DNA of 35,183 nt from contig PLQC01000120.1 in assembly GCA_003159675.1 (NCBI GenBank), positions 13,565 through 48,747 on the forward strand, read 5' to 3'. Shown here in pieces: positions 1 to 7,671 of the stretch (its first letter is position 1; every line of letters begins with the position of its first letter). Source of the stretch: Limisphaerales bacterium. GTDB lineage: Bacteria; Verrucomicrobiota; Verrucomicrobiia; Limisphaerales; BOG-1460. The translations under genes and the position numbers were made by a program. A model generated the notes under the pieces. It made no database searches and was not told the origin of the DNA. It saw nothing but the letters and a program-made list of their open reading frames with translations.

Positions 1-138
1 CGCGCAGCAGCGCGTCCCTCCCTGGTTCACGGCACGCGAGCAGGTGAGACTGGAAAACCGCAAGCCGATGCGCGTAGCGCGCGCTCCATCAGCAGGCCAG
101 GAGTGACACACACGTTGGTTGGGTTTCCTGGTCTTCAT
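1..138 (-). CDS. possible partial ORF running off the window edge, unknown
   Basis: An ATG at 136-138 on the minus strand opens a frame with no stop before the window edge (45 codons, beginning MKTRKPNQRV). It lies 28 bases downstream of the multiheme cytochrome stop on the same strand, so it could be the next gene of that unit. In related clusters DmsE/MtrA-type cytochromes are often followed by an MtrB/PioB-type outer-membrane barrel, but nothing in this short stretch identifies one. A second short frame overlaps it and stops early. It may be chance. Confidence 0.2.
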   Translation of the reverse strand, partial: MKTRKPNQRVCHSWPADGARATRIGLRFSSLTCSRAVNQGGTRCCA

Positions 139-166
139 CCGGAGGCTTGCGCGCCACGCGACATTC

Positions 167-951
167 CTAATATCTCAGAAACGGATCGACGTTTGAGCCG
201 TGCACGGACGTGTGGCAGCCCGAAGCCCAGCACGTCGCCTGTCTGAGAAAAGCCGTGTGATCGACTACGCCGATGTAAATCTTTCCGGTCCCGACGGGGT
301 TTTGGGCGTGACAACGGAAGCACAGGTTCGGGTCGGCATCGACGAGCATTTTCCGATTGATGGAACCGTGGGGGTTGTGGCAGACGGTGCAGCCTTCGCG
401 CATCGCCTCATGCTCGAACACTACGGGCCGGGTTTGCTCGCGATGACATTGCGCGCAGCTTTCGTTGTGCCGCGCCATCGCCAGTCCGCCCGCGGGTTTG
501 AAGATGTCGCCGCCGTGAGGGTCGTGGCATTGCATGCAGTTCATATGGCCCTCGATGACCGGATGATGTTGCGGCAGGTTGAACTCCGCTTCGGTCTCGG
601 CGTGGCACTCGAAGCACGCGGCAGGGTCCTTGCCGGGATTCACGATGAACCGGCCGCGTCCGCCGCCGACTTCGATGTGTTTGCTCCCGGGACCATGGCA
701 GGACTCGCAGCCGCTCTGTCCGCTCGCCGGCACGCCTTCCACGCGCAGTCGCGCGTGAGGACTGCCGGGAAGACACGGACGTAGTTTGCGTGACAATCGG
801 AACACGCCTGGTTGCCGGAGTAGTGTGCGCCCGGAATGTCGGGCGGAGCGACGACCGTCAGCGGAATCGAGGAGCACGAATCGAGCAGGCACGCCGCCGC
901 AGCCGCGGCGGCGCAGACGAGGGTGACGGCCACTGTTTGCGTCGATCTCAC
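167..951 (-). pseudogene. multiheme c-type cytochrome lipoprotein (DmsE/MtrA-like), frameshifted
   Basis: Two minus-strand frames together encode one extracytoplasmic cytochrome. The 5' part (from 951) has a hydrophobic alanine-rich signal ending in the lipobox LLDSC and a first haem motif, CSDCH. The 3' part (to 167) continues with CESCH, CFECH, CMQCH, CAQCH, CTVCH, CFRCH and a final CX4CH motif (CWASGCH), giving eight haem sites. The protein becomes continuous if one G/C is added at about 764-769: the sense strand would then read phenylalanine-proline-glycine-serine-proline-histidine, a natural lead into the GCESCHGPG segment. This is either a real frameshift or a sequencing/assembly error in a short G/C run. 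The family carries electrons across the periplasm or outer membrane. It follows the SCO gene by 30 bases on the same strand, suggesting co-transcription. The spacing of haems fits the DmsE/cytochrome c3-like families; the exact subfamily is uncertain. Confidence 0.85.
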
Positions 952-981
952 AACAGCGATTTCCTGCGCGTGCCAAAGTGG

Positions 982-2076
982 TCAGGGTCGGCGATTGCCT
1001 GTCTCAGAGGTTTGGCTCGAAACGATTCGCGGCGTTGACGACGCCACACCCCCGTTCGTGTCCCCCGCCACGATCGTGTTGGAACCGGCGCACGCCTTGA
1101 GGATTTCCACGACGATGGCATCCGAGAGATTTCCTCCAAACGGAAAGCTCGTCTGTAATCGACCGGCCGGATCGATGATGAGCGCGCGGAAGTTGTGATT
1201 GAACAGGCCCGCATCGGGATCGACCATCACCCCCGAGAGCTCAGCCAGTTCGTTGATCTCCTCTTTGGGCCCCGTCAGAAAGCTCCAGTGCGCGGGGTCG
1301 TAATGGTAGCGGTTACCGTAGGCCCTCAAGACCGCCGGCGTGTCAAAGGCCGTGTCGAAGGAAACGGACAGGAAATGCCAGTTGGTCGGGGCGCCGGGCC
1401 GGGAAGCGAGCTGGCGCGAGGCCTCTTCGAAATTCTTTGACAGGCGCGGACAATAATCGGGAACCGGACACCGTGTGAAAAAAAACGCGATGGCCAGCGC
1501 CTGGCCTCGAAAATCGCGGAGGCTCACCGGCTGTCCGAGTTCGTTGGTGAACTTGAAGTCCAGGAGCGGATGCCCGGGATGGGCGGCCGGCGCCGCAGCG
1601 GAGGACACAGGCCTCTCCGCAGGGTCCGCTCCCGGGAGGATTGTTCCGGTCTTCCGGATTTCGCCGATCCAACTCTCCGCGTCGCTCACCTCAAGACAAA
1701 ATGAGATCCTGTCTCCGGGCTGCAACCCCTTCAATTCTTCAGGCCGCTCTGCCTTGAACGGCATTGTCATCGCGTCCATGTAACCGGGGATGGCTTCATG
1801 CCGGACCACGATGCCCCCGCCGTCCGGCTCGAGTTTCGTGATGACTCCAGTGACGGCGAAGCTCTTGATATTCGACCCCGTTGCAGGCGGCGGCGGGGAG
1901 GACTCGACGGCAATCACCCGGAACAGGACTGGCGAGCCGAACAGCCCGATGCAAACCAGGAACAGCGTCAGCCGGCTTGCAGGGGTGTATCTGGAAAATC
2001 GACGTCCGAGTGCGACTCTGTCCCGGCACACGGCGGAAGTCCCGACTCGCCCTTGTGGAACAACCGGGGGTTTCAT
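982..2076 (-). CDS. SCO1/SenC-family protein with N-terminal CusF-like copper domain
   Basis: 364 aa. An N-terminal hydrophobic segment (about residues 35-55) indicates membrane anchoring or export. Residues about 70-140 resemble the CusF/Cu-exported domain (VTGVITKLEPDGGGIVVRHE, then a YMDAMTMPF stretch typical of copper-binding CusF proteins). Residues about 170-345 form a thioredoxin-fold SCO1/SenC domain with FFFTRCPVPDYCP, in which the two cysteines are five residues apart rather than the usual three, and a downstream NHNFRALIID segment carrying the conserved histidine. Known family role: copper delivery to and thiol maintenance of cytochrome oxidase CuA, or copper-dependent respiratory assembly. 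The start at 2076 has a GGAAG ribosome-binding site 7 bases upstream. It precedes the multiheme cytochrome, which suggests both serve respiration. The variant cysteine spacing occurs in a recognised SCO subgroup (from memory). Confidence 0.85.
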   Translation of the reverse strand: MKPPVVPQGRVGTSAVCRDRVALGRRFSRYTPASRLTLFLVCIGLFGSPVLFRVIAVESSPPPPATGSNIKSFAVTGVITKLEPDGGGIVVRHEAIPGYMDAMTMPFKAERPEELKGLQPGDRISFCLEVSDAESWIGEIRKTGTILPGADPAERPVSSAAAPAAHPGHPLLDFKFTNELGQPVSLRDFRGQALAIAFFFTRCPVPDYCPRLSKNFEEASRQLASRPGAPTNWHFLSVSFDTAFDTPAVLRAYGNRYHYDPAHWSFLTGPKEEINELAELSGVMVDPDAGLFNHNFRALIIDPAGRLQTSFPFGGNLSDAIVVEILKACAGSNTIVAGDTNGGVASSTPRIVSSQTSETGNRRP

Positions 2077-2558
2077 TTACGACTTCCGGATGGGCTGGTT
2101 CCAGAACCGGATCGCCCAGCCGCTGATGCACATCCGATGCTTCGGCGCCGCGCACGAAGCGACGAGGGTGCCGTCGAGACCTGGAAGGAGCCTTTTCACC
2201 GGCGCCGTTCCTTTCCGCTCCCATCGATGTGAGAGTGGCTTTTGGGGAGTGGAGGCTGCGCACGAACGAAGAACGGCGAGCCTGGGCCGACAAGTGCGCC
2301 CGCCGGCAGGACGGCGCTGACGGACGATTGCATTGCGGGTTGCGGTTGATTTTGGATTCATCAAGTTGACCGGCTCGTTGAGGTTCACGGATTCCACGGC
2401 ATCTGTGTGAGGGTCGGGAGAAACCATTTGTTCCCTGGACGGAGGAATTTTTATCTCGTCTTCCCAACCTGTGTTCCCTAACCTTGTGCAGGTGAACCTG
2501 GTGTGAATTGCCGGGGAACATTGTGTGCATCCGCAACTCTTAGGAATGATGCCGGTCT
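2077..2558. other. intergenic region between divergent SCO and sigma-factor genes
   Basis: 482 bases without a convincing gene. A minus-strand open frame of about 115 codons fills much of it, but its composition is arginine/proline-rich and I recognise no domain. At 2218-2233 there is an 8-bp inverted repeat with one mismatch around ATCGAT. A GGAAC at 2515-2519, about 40 bases before the sigma-factor ATG, resembles the -35 element of ECF promoters, but I see no clear matching -10. The region should hold both divergent promoters. Confidence 0.4.
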
Positions 2559-3074
2559 ATGGCTTCAGGTGAAGATTTTGAAAGCATAGTGGCCCAGTAT
2601 TACGAGCCGCTTTACCAGTTTGCTTTCAGCCTGACGCGGACCGAAGCCGATGCTTGCGATCTGACCCAGCAGACGTTTTATGTTTGGGCCACCAAAGGGC
2701 ATCAGTTGCGGGACAAGACAAAGGTGAAGACGTGGTTGTTCACGACGCTGCACCGCGGTTTTCTCGAAAGCCGCCGAAGGCAGACGCGGTTTCCCCATTA
2801 CGAATTGAGTGAAGTCCCGCTTGAACTGCCTGAGATGCCTTCACTGTTGGTCAACGAATTGGATTCGCGCCAGGTGCTCCAGGCGCTGTCTCAGGTGGAT
2901 GAAGTGTATCAGGCGCCGGTGGCGCTCTTCTATCTCGAGGACTGCTCCTATAAGGATGTGGCCGAAATCCTCGACGTACCCATCGGCACGGTGAAGTCAC
3001 GGATGGCGCGGGGCATCGCCCAACTTCAGAAGATCCTCATCAGCGGCACGAAACGAACGCCGACGAACAAATGA
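2559..3074 (+). CDS. ECF-type RNA polymerase sigma factor
   Basis: 171 aa, the normal size for extracytoplasmic-function sigma-70 factors. Sigma region 2 spans about residues 6-75 (YYEPLYQFAFSLTRTEADAC, then DLTQQTFYVWA and KTWLFTTLHRGFLESRRR). Sigma region 4 spans about 105-160, with the helix-turn-helix segment YKDVAEILDVPIGTVKSRMA. There is no region 3, as expected for ECF factors. An AGGAA lies about 12 bases before the ATG. The stop overlaps the next gene by four bases (ATGA), so translation is probably coupled to the putative anti-sigma factor. A GGAAC motif upstream (2515-2519) would be consistent with autoregulation, but this is weak. Confidence 0.93.
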   Translation: MASGEDFESIVAQYYEPLYQFAFSLTRTEADACDLTQQTFYVWATKGHQLRDKTKVKTWLFTTLHRGFLESRRRQTRFPHYELSEVPLELPEMPSLLVNELDSRQVLQALSQVDEVYQAPVALFYLEDCSYKDVAEILDVPIGTVKSRMARGIAQLQKILISGTKRTPTNK

Positions 3075-3823
3075 ACCGCGAGCAGGCCAAAGAAATTCTT
3101 ACGCTCTATCGGCCCGGAACCGCCGATGCGGAGGATCCCTCTTTTTCCGAGGCGCGGCGGCTTTGCGGACAGGATCCGGAATTGAACCGCTGGTTCGAAC
3201 AGCACTGCGCTCGGTACCTGGCGTTACGGGCCAGGTTCAAACAAGTCGCGATCCCGGCAGGTTTTAAGGAGCAGATTCTGGCCGAACGGAAGATCCACAC
3301 GACACCCGCGTGGCGGCGGCCGGCCGTTCTCCTCACCGCGGTGGCAATGGTAGCGGTGATAGCGGGGAGCGTGATCCTCTGGCAGCGGCCGCGCGAGGAT
3401 CTGGGATTCTCCGGCTATATCAACCGGATGACGGGTATCGCGCGGCGCGGGTACGCGATGGAGTTGGAGACGAAAGACCCGGCACAGGTTCGCGCCTACC
3501 TCACCAGGAGTCAGGCGCCGTCGGACTATGTCCTGCCCCACGCGCTTGAGCAGTCCACCCTGGCGGGTTGCGCCGTCAAGGACTGGCAAGGCGCGAAGGT
3601 TTCCATGATTTGCTTCTATTCCGGCAAACCCCTGCCGCCCGGCGAAACGACCGACCTCTGGTTCTTTGTCATCGACCACTCGTCCGTGCAGGGCGCTCCG
3701 TCTTCAAGCTTGCCAGCCGTGACGGCAATGGACAGGGCGACTGCCGCCAGTTGGACGGTCGGCAACAAGACCTACGTGTTGGTTGCTGAGGGTGACGAGC
3801 AGTTCCTCCGAAAATACCTGTAG
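3071..3823 (+). CDS. single-pass membrane protein, probable anti-sigma factor
   Basis: 250 aa. The N-terminal cytoplasmic part (about 1-80) is helical and charged, one transmembrane segment lies at about 84-104 (VLLTAVAMVAVIAGSVILW), and a domain of about 145 residues follows on the outside. Its start overlaps the sigma-factor stop by four bases, the classic arrangement for an ECF sigma/anti-sigma pair. The role as anti-sigma factor is inferred from position and topology: the zinc-binding anti-sigma motif (H-x3-C-x2-C) is not present, and the outer domain is not one I recognise. The outer domain contains two cysteines (GCAVKDW and MICFYSG) that could sense redox state. What signal it responds to is unknown. 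Confidence 0.75.
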   Translation: MNREQAKEILTLYRPGTADAEDPSFSEARRLCGQDPELNRWFEQHCARYLALRARFKQVAIPAGFKEQILAERKIHTTPAWRRPAVLLTAVAMVAVIAGSVILWQRPREDLGFSGYINRMTGIARRGYAMELETKDPAQVRAYLTRSQAPSDYVLPHALEQSTLAGCAVKDWQGAKVSMICFYSGKPLPPGETTDLWFFVIDHSSVQGAPSSSLPAVTAMDRATAASWTVGNKTYVLVAEGDEQFLRKYL

Positions 3824-3982
3824 CCGGGTGTCGGGCTTTCCAAACCGGGCCAAAGTCGAGGGCAACGCGTGGCGACCCTGCGTCCACAAGTTTGACTTGC
3901 CCCTCCCTGAAAAGTCCAATTCAACAGTGCAGCCGGCGGCCCTGTGCTGCGGTGAGAGAATCTCCAACCCGGTCCGGCGCCA

Positions 3983-4888
3983 CTAGGGTGAGCCGTTGCT
4001 CGCCCTCTGCTCGACGCTCATCCGGGAGAGCACCCAGTAGAAATCGGCCATGGCAGCCTGGTCACTGGTTGGAATCGCCTTGGGCAACCCGGCGGCCCCC
4101 GGCAACGGTGGCGGCGTCGTGGTTGGGGAGCGCCACCGGTGCGTTTCCGAATGGCCGTCCACAAATGAAAAACAGGCCGCCCCCCCGTGATAGGAAGCCG
4201 GCAGATCAATCCATGCGTCGGTGTACGCTTTCTCCACAAAAAACCCGTCGTCGATGCTGTCGGGATGTTCGTCCAAAATGACGAATATGTCCGACGGCTG
4301 CGGAATCGATGTGAGGCGGAAGAACTGGACGTAGTCGGGAAGGTCCACGTTCCATCCGGCTTGCGATAAACTTCCGGCGTTGCCGATCATCGCATTCATC
4401 GAGTAACTGCGGACGCGGCCGCTCCAGCCGACACTCCGCTGTGGGCCGCTGACGGCGTGGTCGGAAGGGCACCGATAGACGCTGGCGGTCTTATCGACAT
4501 AGGGCCCGAGGCCGGTTTCAACCATCTTCGCGGCATTCGTGTTGTCGGGATTCGAATTGCTCCAGTCCAGCACATTGTTGACCCAGTTCAGACTCATCGG
4601 AGGCGGGGGCTTCCCCGAACTGGCCATGGAGGCGCCGGTGGCTCCGAGGTTGTATGCGAGGCTCCCGTTGTGGTCGTCGGCGTACATGATCCATGCCAGC
4701 GTAATCTGCTTCTCGTTGTTCAGGCAAAACATGGCCTGGGCTTTTGACTTCGATTTGGAGAGGGTCGGCAACAATATGCCCGCAAGGATGGCAATCACCG
4801 CCATCACCACCAGCAACTCAACCAGAGTAAACCCCTGGCTTCGCCTCGTCTTGCGGGGTTCGGATGGTCTAAAGGCCGGTATGATCAT
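3983..4888 (-). CDS. prepilin-type N-terminal cleavage/methylation protein (H-X9-DG type)
   Basis: 301 aa. A short basic leader ends in QG followed by FTLVELLVVMAVIAILAGIL, the class III prepilin signal cut by prepilin peptidase between G19 and F20, with the conserved Glu at +5. After the hydrophobic helix comes a pseudopilin-like domain (CLNNEKQITLAWIMYADDHNG) and, near the C terminus, a HGGAACFSFVDGHSE segment typical of the very large Verrucomicrobia/Planctomycetes family of such proteins. The ATG at 4888 is preferred over a TTG six bases upstream. A near-consensus promoter lies 54 bases upstream. Exact roles of this family are mostly unknown; they are thought to be assembled or exported by type IV pilus/type II secretion machinery. 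It follows a secreted glycoside hydrolase gene on the same strand but appears to have its own promoter. Confidence 0.9.
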   Translation of the reverse strand: MIIPAFRPSEPRKTRRSQGFTLVELLVVMAVIAILAGILLPTLSKSKSKAQAMFCLNNEKQITLAWIMYADDHNGSLAYNLGATGASMASSGKPPPPMSLNWVNNVLDWSNSNPDNTNAAKMVETGLGPYVDKTASVYRCPSDHAVSGPQRSVGWSGRVRSYSMNAMIGNAGSLSQAGWNVDLPDYVQFFRLTSIPQPSDIFVILDEHPDSIDDGFFVEKAYTDAWIDLPASYHGGAACFSFVDGHSETHRWRSPTTTPPPLPGAAGLPKAIPTSDQAAMADFYWVLSRMSVEQRASNGSP

Positions 4889-4941
4889 GAGCAACGTCGT
4901 GGCCGTATGTGAGTTTGATTGACGACGATGTCAATGGAGAG

Positions 4942-4970
4942 AAATTAGCACGGACGCGGAACCGTGTCAA
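4942..4970 (-). promoter_or_regulatory. sigma-70-type promoter for the prepilin-like gene
   Basis: On the minus strand a perfect -35 box TTGACA (4965-4970) and a -10 box TAATTT (4942-4947) are separated by exactly 17 bases. The ATG at 4888 follows 53 bases after the -10 box, leaving a leader of about 45 bases. The match to housekeeping consensus is strong and the orientation fits the downstream gene. Confidence 0.6.
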
Positions 4971-5167
4971 CGCCTTACCGACTGGAATTGTGCGATTGTT
5001 TCCACCGCGGCTTTGCGCAATATTTCGGGGCTTTATGGCACCAGAACGGGATCAGGTCGAGAAAAGCGAGGATGGTCAGCGAGGGGCAGGAATATTTGCA
5101 GGTGACGGACTGTGGCCGGTCTGCGGCTTGTTCCCAGGCCCACAGGGTGTGGGTCTTTTCAACGGAA

Positions 5168-7432
5168 TCAAGGTGACCAAACGGCGCGCCAGAAGCAAGC
5201 CATGCTGCCGGACATGAGCGCGTTGGTAATGTTGAGCGCCGAGCCGGTGAGCGTGTTTGTGGAGACGGAGGTCCAGGAGGTCAGATTGGTGCTGGATTGG
5301 ATGATATAGCGCACAGCCAGCTGGCCCTGGAGTTGGAAAACGAATTGCCCGGGCTGTTGTTGAGGCGGTGGCATGGCCACCAGCGCGGGAGCCGGCGGGG
5401 TCAGGGTGAACAGTGTGGCCGAATAGGGGGCGAAGGTGTAATTGAACGTGGCGCCGGCGCCGATGAAGTTCGTCCGGGCCAGATCCGGCGAACCGATGCC
5501 GGTTTCGGCGGCGTTGTCTTGCGGCATGCCGTAGGATATAAGCGTTGCGGCAGTGGCGGGGGTGAAGCCGCTGATCGAGATCTGCGCCAGAAAATTGGTC
5601 GTCGGATCCTTGTGGAGGACGAGCAGCGTGACGGCGCCGCTGGCCTTGCGGACTGCGTAGGCCGAAAGGAGCGCATAGTCGCTGGTGGCATTCAGGACGG
5701 TATCGCCGGGCCGGGCGAAGTATTGGAGGAGCTTGGTCACGTAGAAAGTAGGGTAGCTGTCCGTCAGGCCGCCGAGCACGCCTTCGTCACCATAGAGCCG
5801 CCAGCCGTAAATGGATGGGTCGATGTCGCCGCTCGAGATTCCGTTGCGCAGGTCCCACCAGAGAAACGAGTTGAATTCGGTTTTCATCAGGTTGCCGAGG
5901 CTGTCGGCAACGTAGATGCCATTGACCAGGCTGGTGAGTTGTTTGCCGCCGGAGCCGGTGTTGTTCTCCGTGACACAGAGTTCGACGTTGCTGCCGGCGC
6001 CGCCCATATAATCAGCGAGCATTTGACGCAGACTGGCGGCGTCGGAGGCCCAGTCGTTGACTCCCCCGGCAAATTGCAGGAGCGCCGGATCACAATCGCC
6101 CGGGGCGTAACTGTGGTGGATGGCAAAGTCCGGGGCAACGCTGAGGGTATTGAGGGTGGCGAGCATGACGGGCGTCCAGCCGTAATGCAACTGGCTGGTG
6201 CGTGGGTTGAGCGCGAAATGGTTCGCGTTGTTGCTGTAGTTGTCTTCCCCGGGCGCGACGACGACGCCGATTTTGATCGTGGCATCGACGGCTTTCATGA
6301 GCCTGAGGTAATCCCGGGCGCGTGTCGCGTAGGTGTAAGGATCGTTTGGAACGGCGTTGCTGTCGGTTTCCCAGGTGCCGTAGCATTCGTTGCCGATTTC
6401 CCAGTATTTGAAACCGAGTGGAGCTGTTCTCGAGATGCGGAGGAAGTTCCTCCCATCATCGTTGGCGAGCGGCGAGGCGGCGCGCAACGAAGCCCAGTAA
6501 CCCGCGGTTTTCCAGTCGGTGCCGAATTGGTCGGTGCCGAGGGCGAGGGTGTTGGAGCTGGAACCGTTGGCGTAGGCGACCCAGGCGGCGGCTTCATTGG
6601 TAGAGCCGCTCCCGTAGTTGACCGTGGTGACGACCTGGGCGTTGATGTTGGTGGCAACGTGCAGGAAATTGGCGAAGGAGGTTTGCCATGTCCAGGTGTT
6701 GGTGTCCGAGGTGTCTGTGGCCCAATTGTAATCGTCGGAAAGCGAACCGCCCAGGCAACGGAGCGCGAGCGTGCCCATTTCCGTCAACTTGGCAATGGTT
6801 TCCGGGGTGTCGAAGTCGCCGTCCCACATGGCGGTATTGATGCCGAACCAGCGTGCGTCCACGGCCCGGAGGGCCTGGCTGGCGTTGACACTGAGATGCA
6901 CGACCGCTGGGGCGGCCTTGGGCGTGAACTGAACGTCGTCGAAGTAAAACGTGTTGGTACTGCCGTTGCCGGTCAACTGAAAGTTGAGCCGGATCAGGTT
7001 GCTCTTGCTGTCCACGCCGAGGGTGGTCAGCGGGATGATGAACTGCCGCCATGAATTGGCCGGGAGGGCGGACAGCGTGTACACCGGCAGCGAGGTGTTG
7101 TCGTCCAACTGAGCATACACGTTGATGATCTGGCCGCCGCTCGAACCGCCATGAGCCCATAAGCTCAACCCGCTGTAAACCGTCGTATCGAGGTCAGGAT
7201 AATAGAAAGAAAGGCCATCCGACGCCACGAAACTGGCGCTGATGGAATCGGCACCGGAGTGGACCGGGCTGGGATTGCTCAAGTTGCGTGTGCCCCAGCT
7301 CCAATCCTGGAAGCCGTTGACGAGGTTGTCGGTATATATGGGGAGACTGGCCTGACCTTTTCCTTCAAGTCTGCCCAGAAGCAGGAACGCGCTGAGCCCC
7401 ACAAGCCATAAGACAACGATTCGCGGCACCAT
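5168..7432 (-). CDS. secreted clan-A glycoside hydrolase, alpha-L-arabinofuranosidase-like
   Basis: 754 aa. An N-terminal signal peptide (about 1-28, IVVLWLVGLSAFLLLGRL) is followed by a beta-sandwich carbohydrate-binding-like module (about 32-170, IYTDNLVNGFQDWSWGT to FYFDDVQFTP). The catalytic barrel spans about 180-560: WEIGNECYGTWE carries the Asn-Glu pair of clan GH-A acid/base residues (Glu about 349) and CVTENNTGSGG carries the likely nucleophile (Glu about 489). A beta-sandwich follows, then a C-terminal module of about 60 residues (FVFQLQGQLAVRYIIQSSTN). The barrel resembles proteins annotated as GH51-like arabinofuranosidases; the exact family and substrate are not certain. The same N- and C-terminal modules occur in the GH44 enzyme at 11066-13465. 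The start could also be GTG at 7435. It is divergent from the rhamnosidase gene. Confidence 0.8.
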   Translation of the reverse strand: MVPRIVVLWLVGLSAFLLLGRLEGKGQASLPIYTDNLVNGFQDWSWGTRNLSNPSPVHSGADSISASFVASDGLSFYYPDLDTTVYSGLSLWAHGGSSGGQIINVYAQLDDNTSLPVYTLSALPANSWRQFIIPLTTLGVDSKSNLIRLNFQLTGNGSTNTFYFDDVQFTPKAAPAVVHLSVNASQALRAVDARWFGINTAMWDGDFDTPETIAKLTEMGTLALRCLGGSLSDDYNWATDTSDTNTWTWQTSFANFLHVATNINAQVVTTVNYGSGSTNEAAAWVAYANGSSSNTLALGTDQFGTDWKTAGYWASLRAASPLANDDGRNFLRISRTAPLGFKYWEIGNECYGTWETDSNAVPNDPYTYATRARDYLRLMKAVDATIKIGVVVAPGEDNYSNNANHFALNPRTSQLHYGWTPVMLATLNTLSVAPDFAIHHSYAPGDCDPALLQFAGGVNDWASDAASLRQMLADYMGGAGSNVELCVTENNTGSGGKQLTSLVNGIYVADSLGNLMKTEFNSFLWWDLRNGISSGDIDPSIYGWRLYGDEGVLGGLTDSYPTFYVTKLLQYFARPGDTVLNATSDYALLSAYAVRKASGAVTLLVLHKDPTTNFLAQISISGFTPATAATLISYGMPQDNAAETGIGSPDLARTNFIGAGATFNYTFAPYSATLFTLTPPAPALVAMPPPQQQPGQFVFQLQGQLAVRYIIQSSTNLTSWTSVSTNTLTGSALNITNALMSGSMACFWRAVWSP

Positions 7433-7671
7433 CACCTTAAAACATATTCTCCTTCTTCGCCCGTGTCGAGATTGATTTGTGGGTCTGGTTTCCCGGAGTT
7501 ATCTTGGAACCCAGAAACTCAGGAATGACGTTGCAAATTTGCCGCAGCAGATTCAGCTTGAAACCCGCTGGAACATTTCGAGTGTTTTTTCATCGCTGCC
7601 CTGTGGCAGGGCTATACAGGACGTTCCGGCTTTTTCTCAGATCCTGTGGGATGGCTGTGAATTTAAATAAA

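Noticed and set aside
2077-2427. Minus-strand open frame of 116 codons upstream of the SCO gene
   Set aside because: No recognisable domain, arginine/proline-rich, and it covers the space needed for promoters; kept only as an intergenic note.
5297-7054. Long open frame on the plus strand opposite the arabinofuranosidase-like gene
   Set aside because: It is antisense to a gene with clear catalytic motifs and signal peptide; the translation is low-complexity (valine, glycine, glutamate) as expected from high-GC antisense sequence.
7477-7671. N-terminal extension of the rhamnosidase
   Set aside because: The extension precedes a normal signal peptide starting at 7672 and shows no secretion or domain features.
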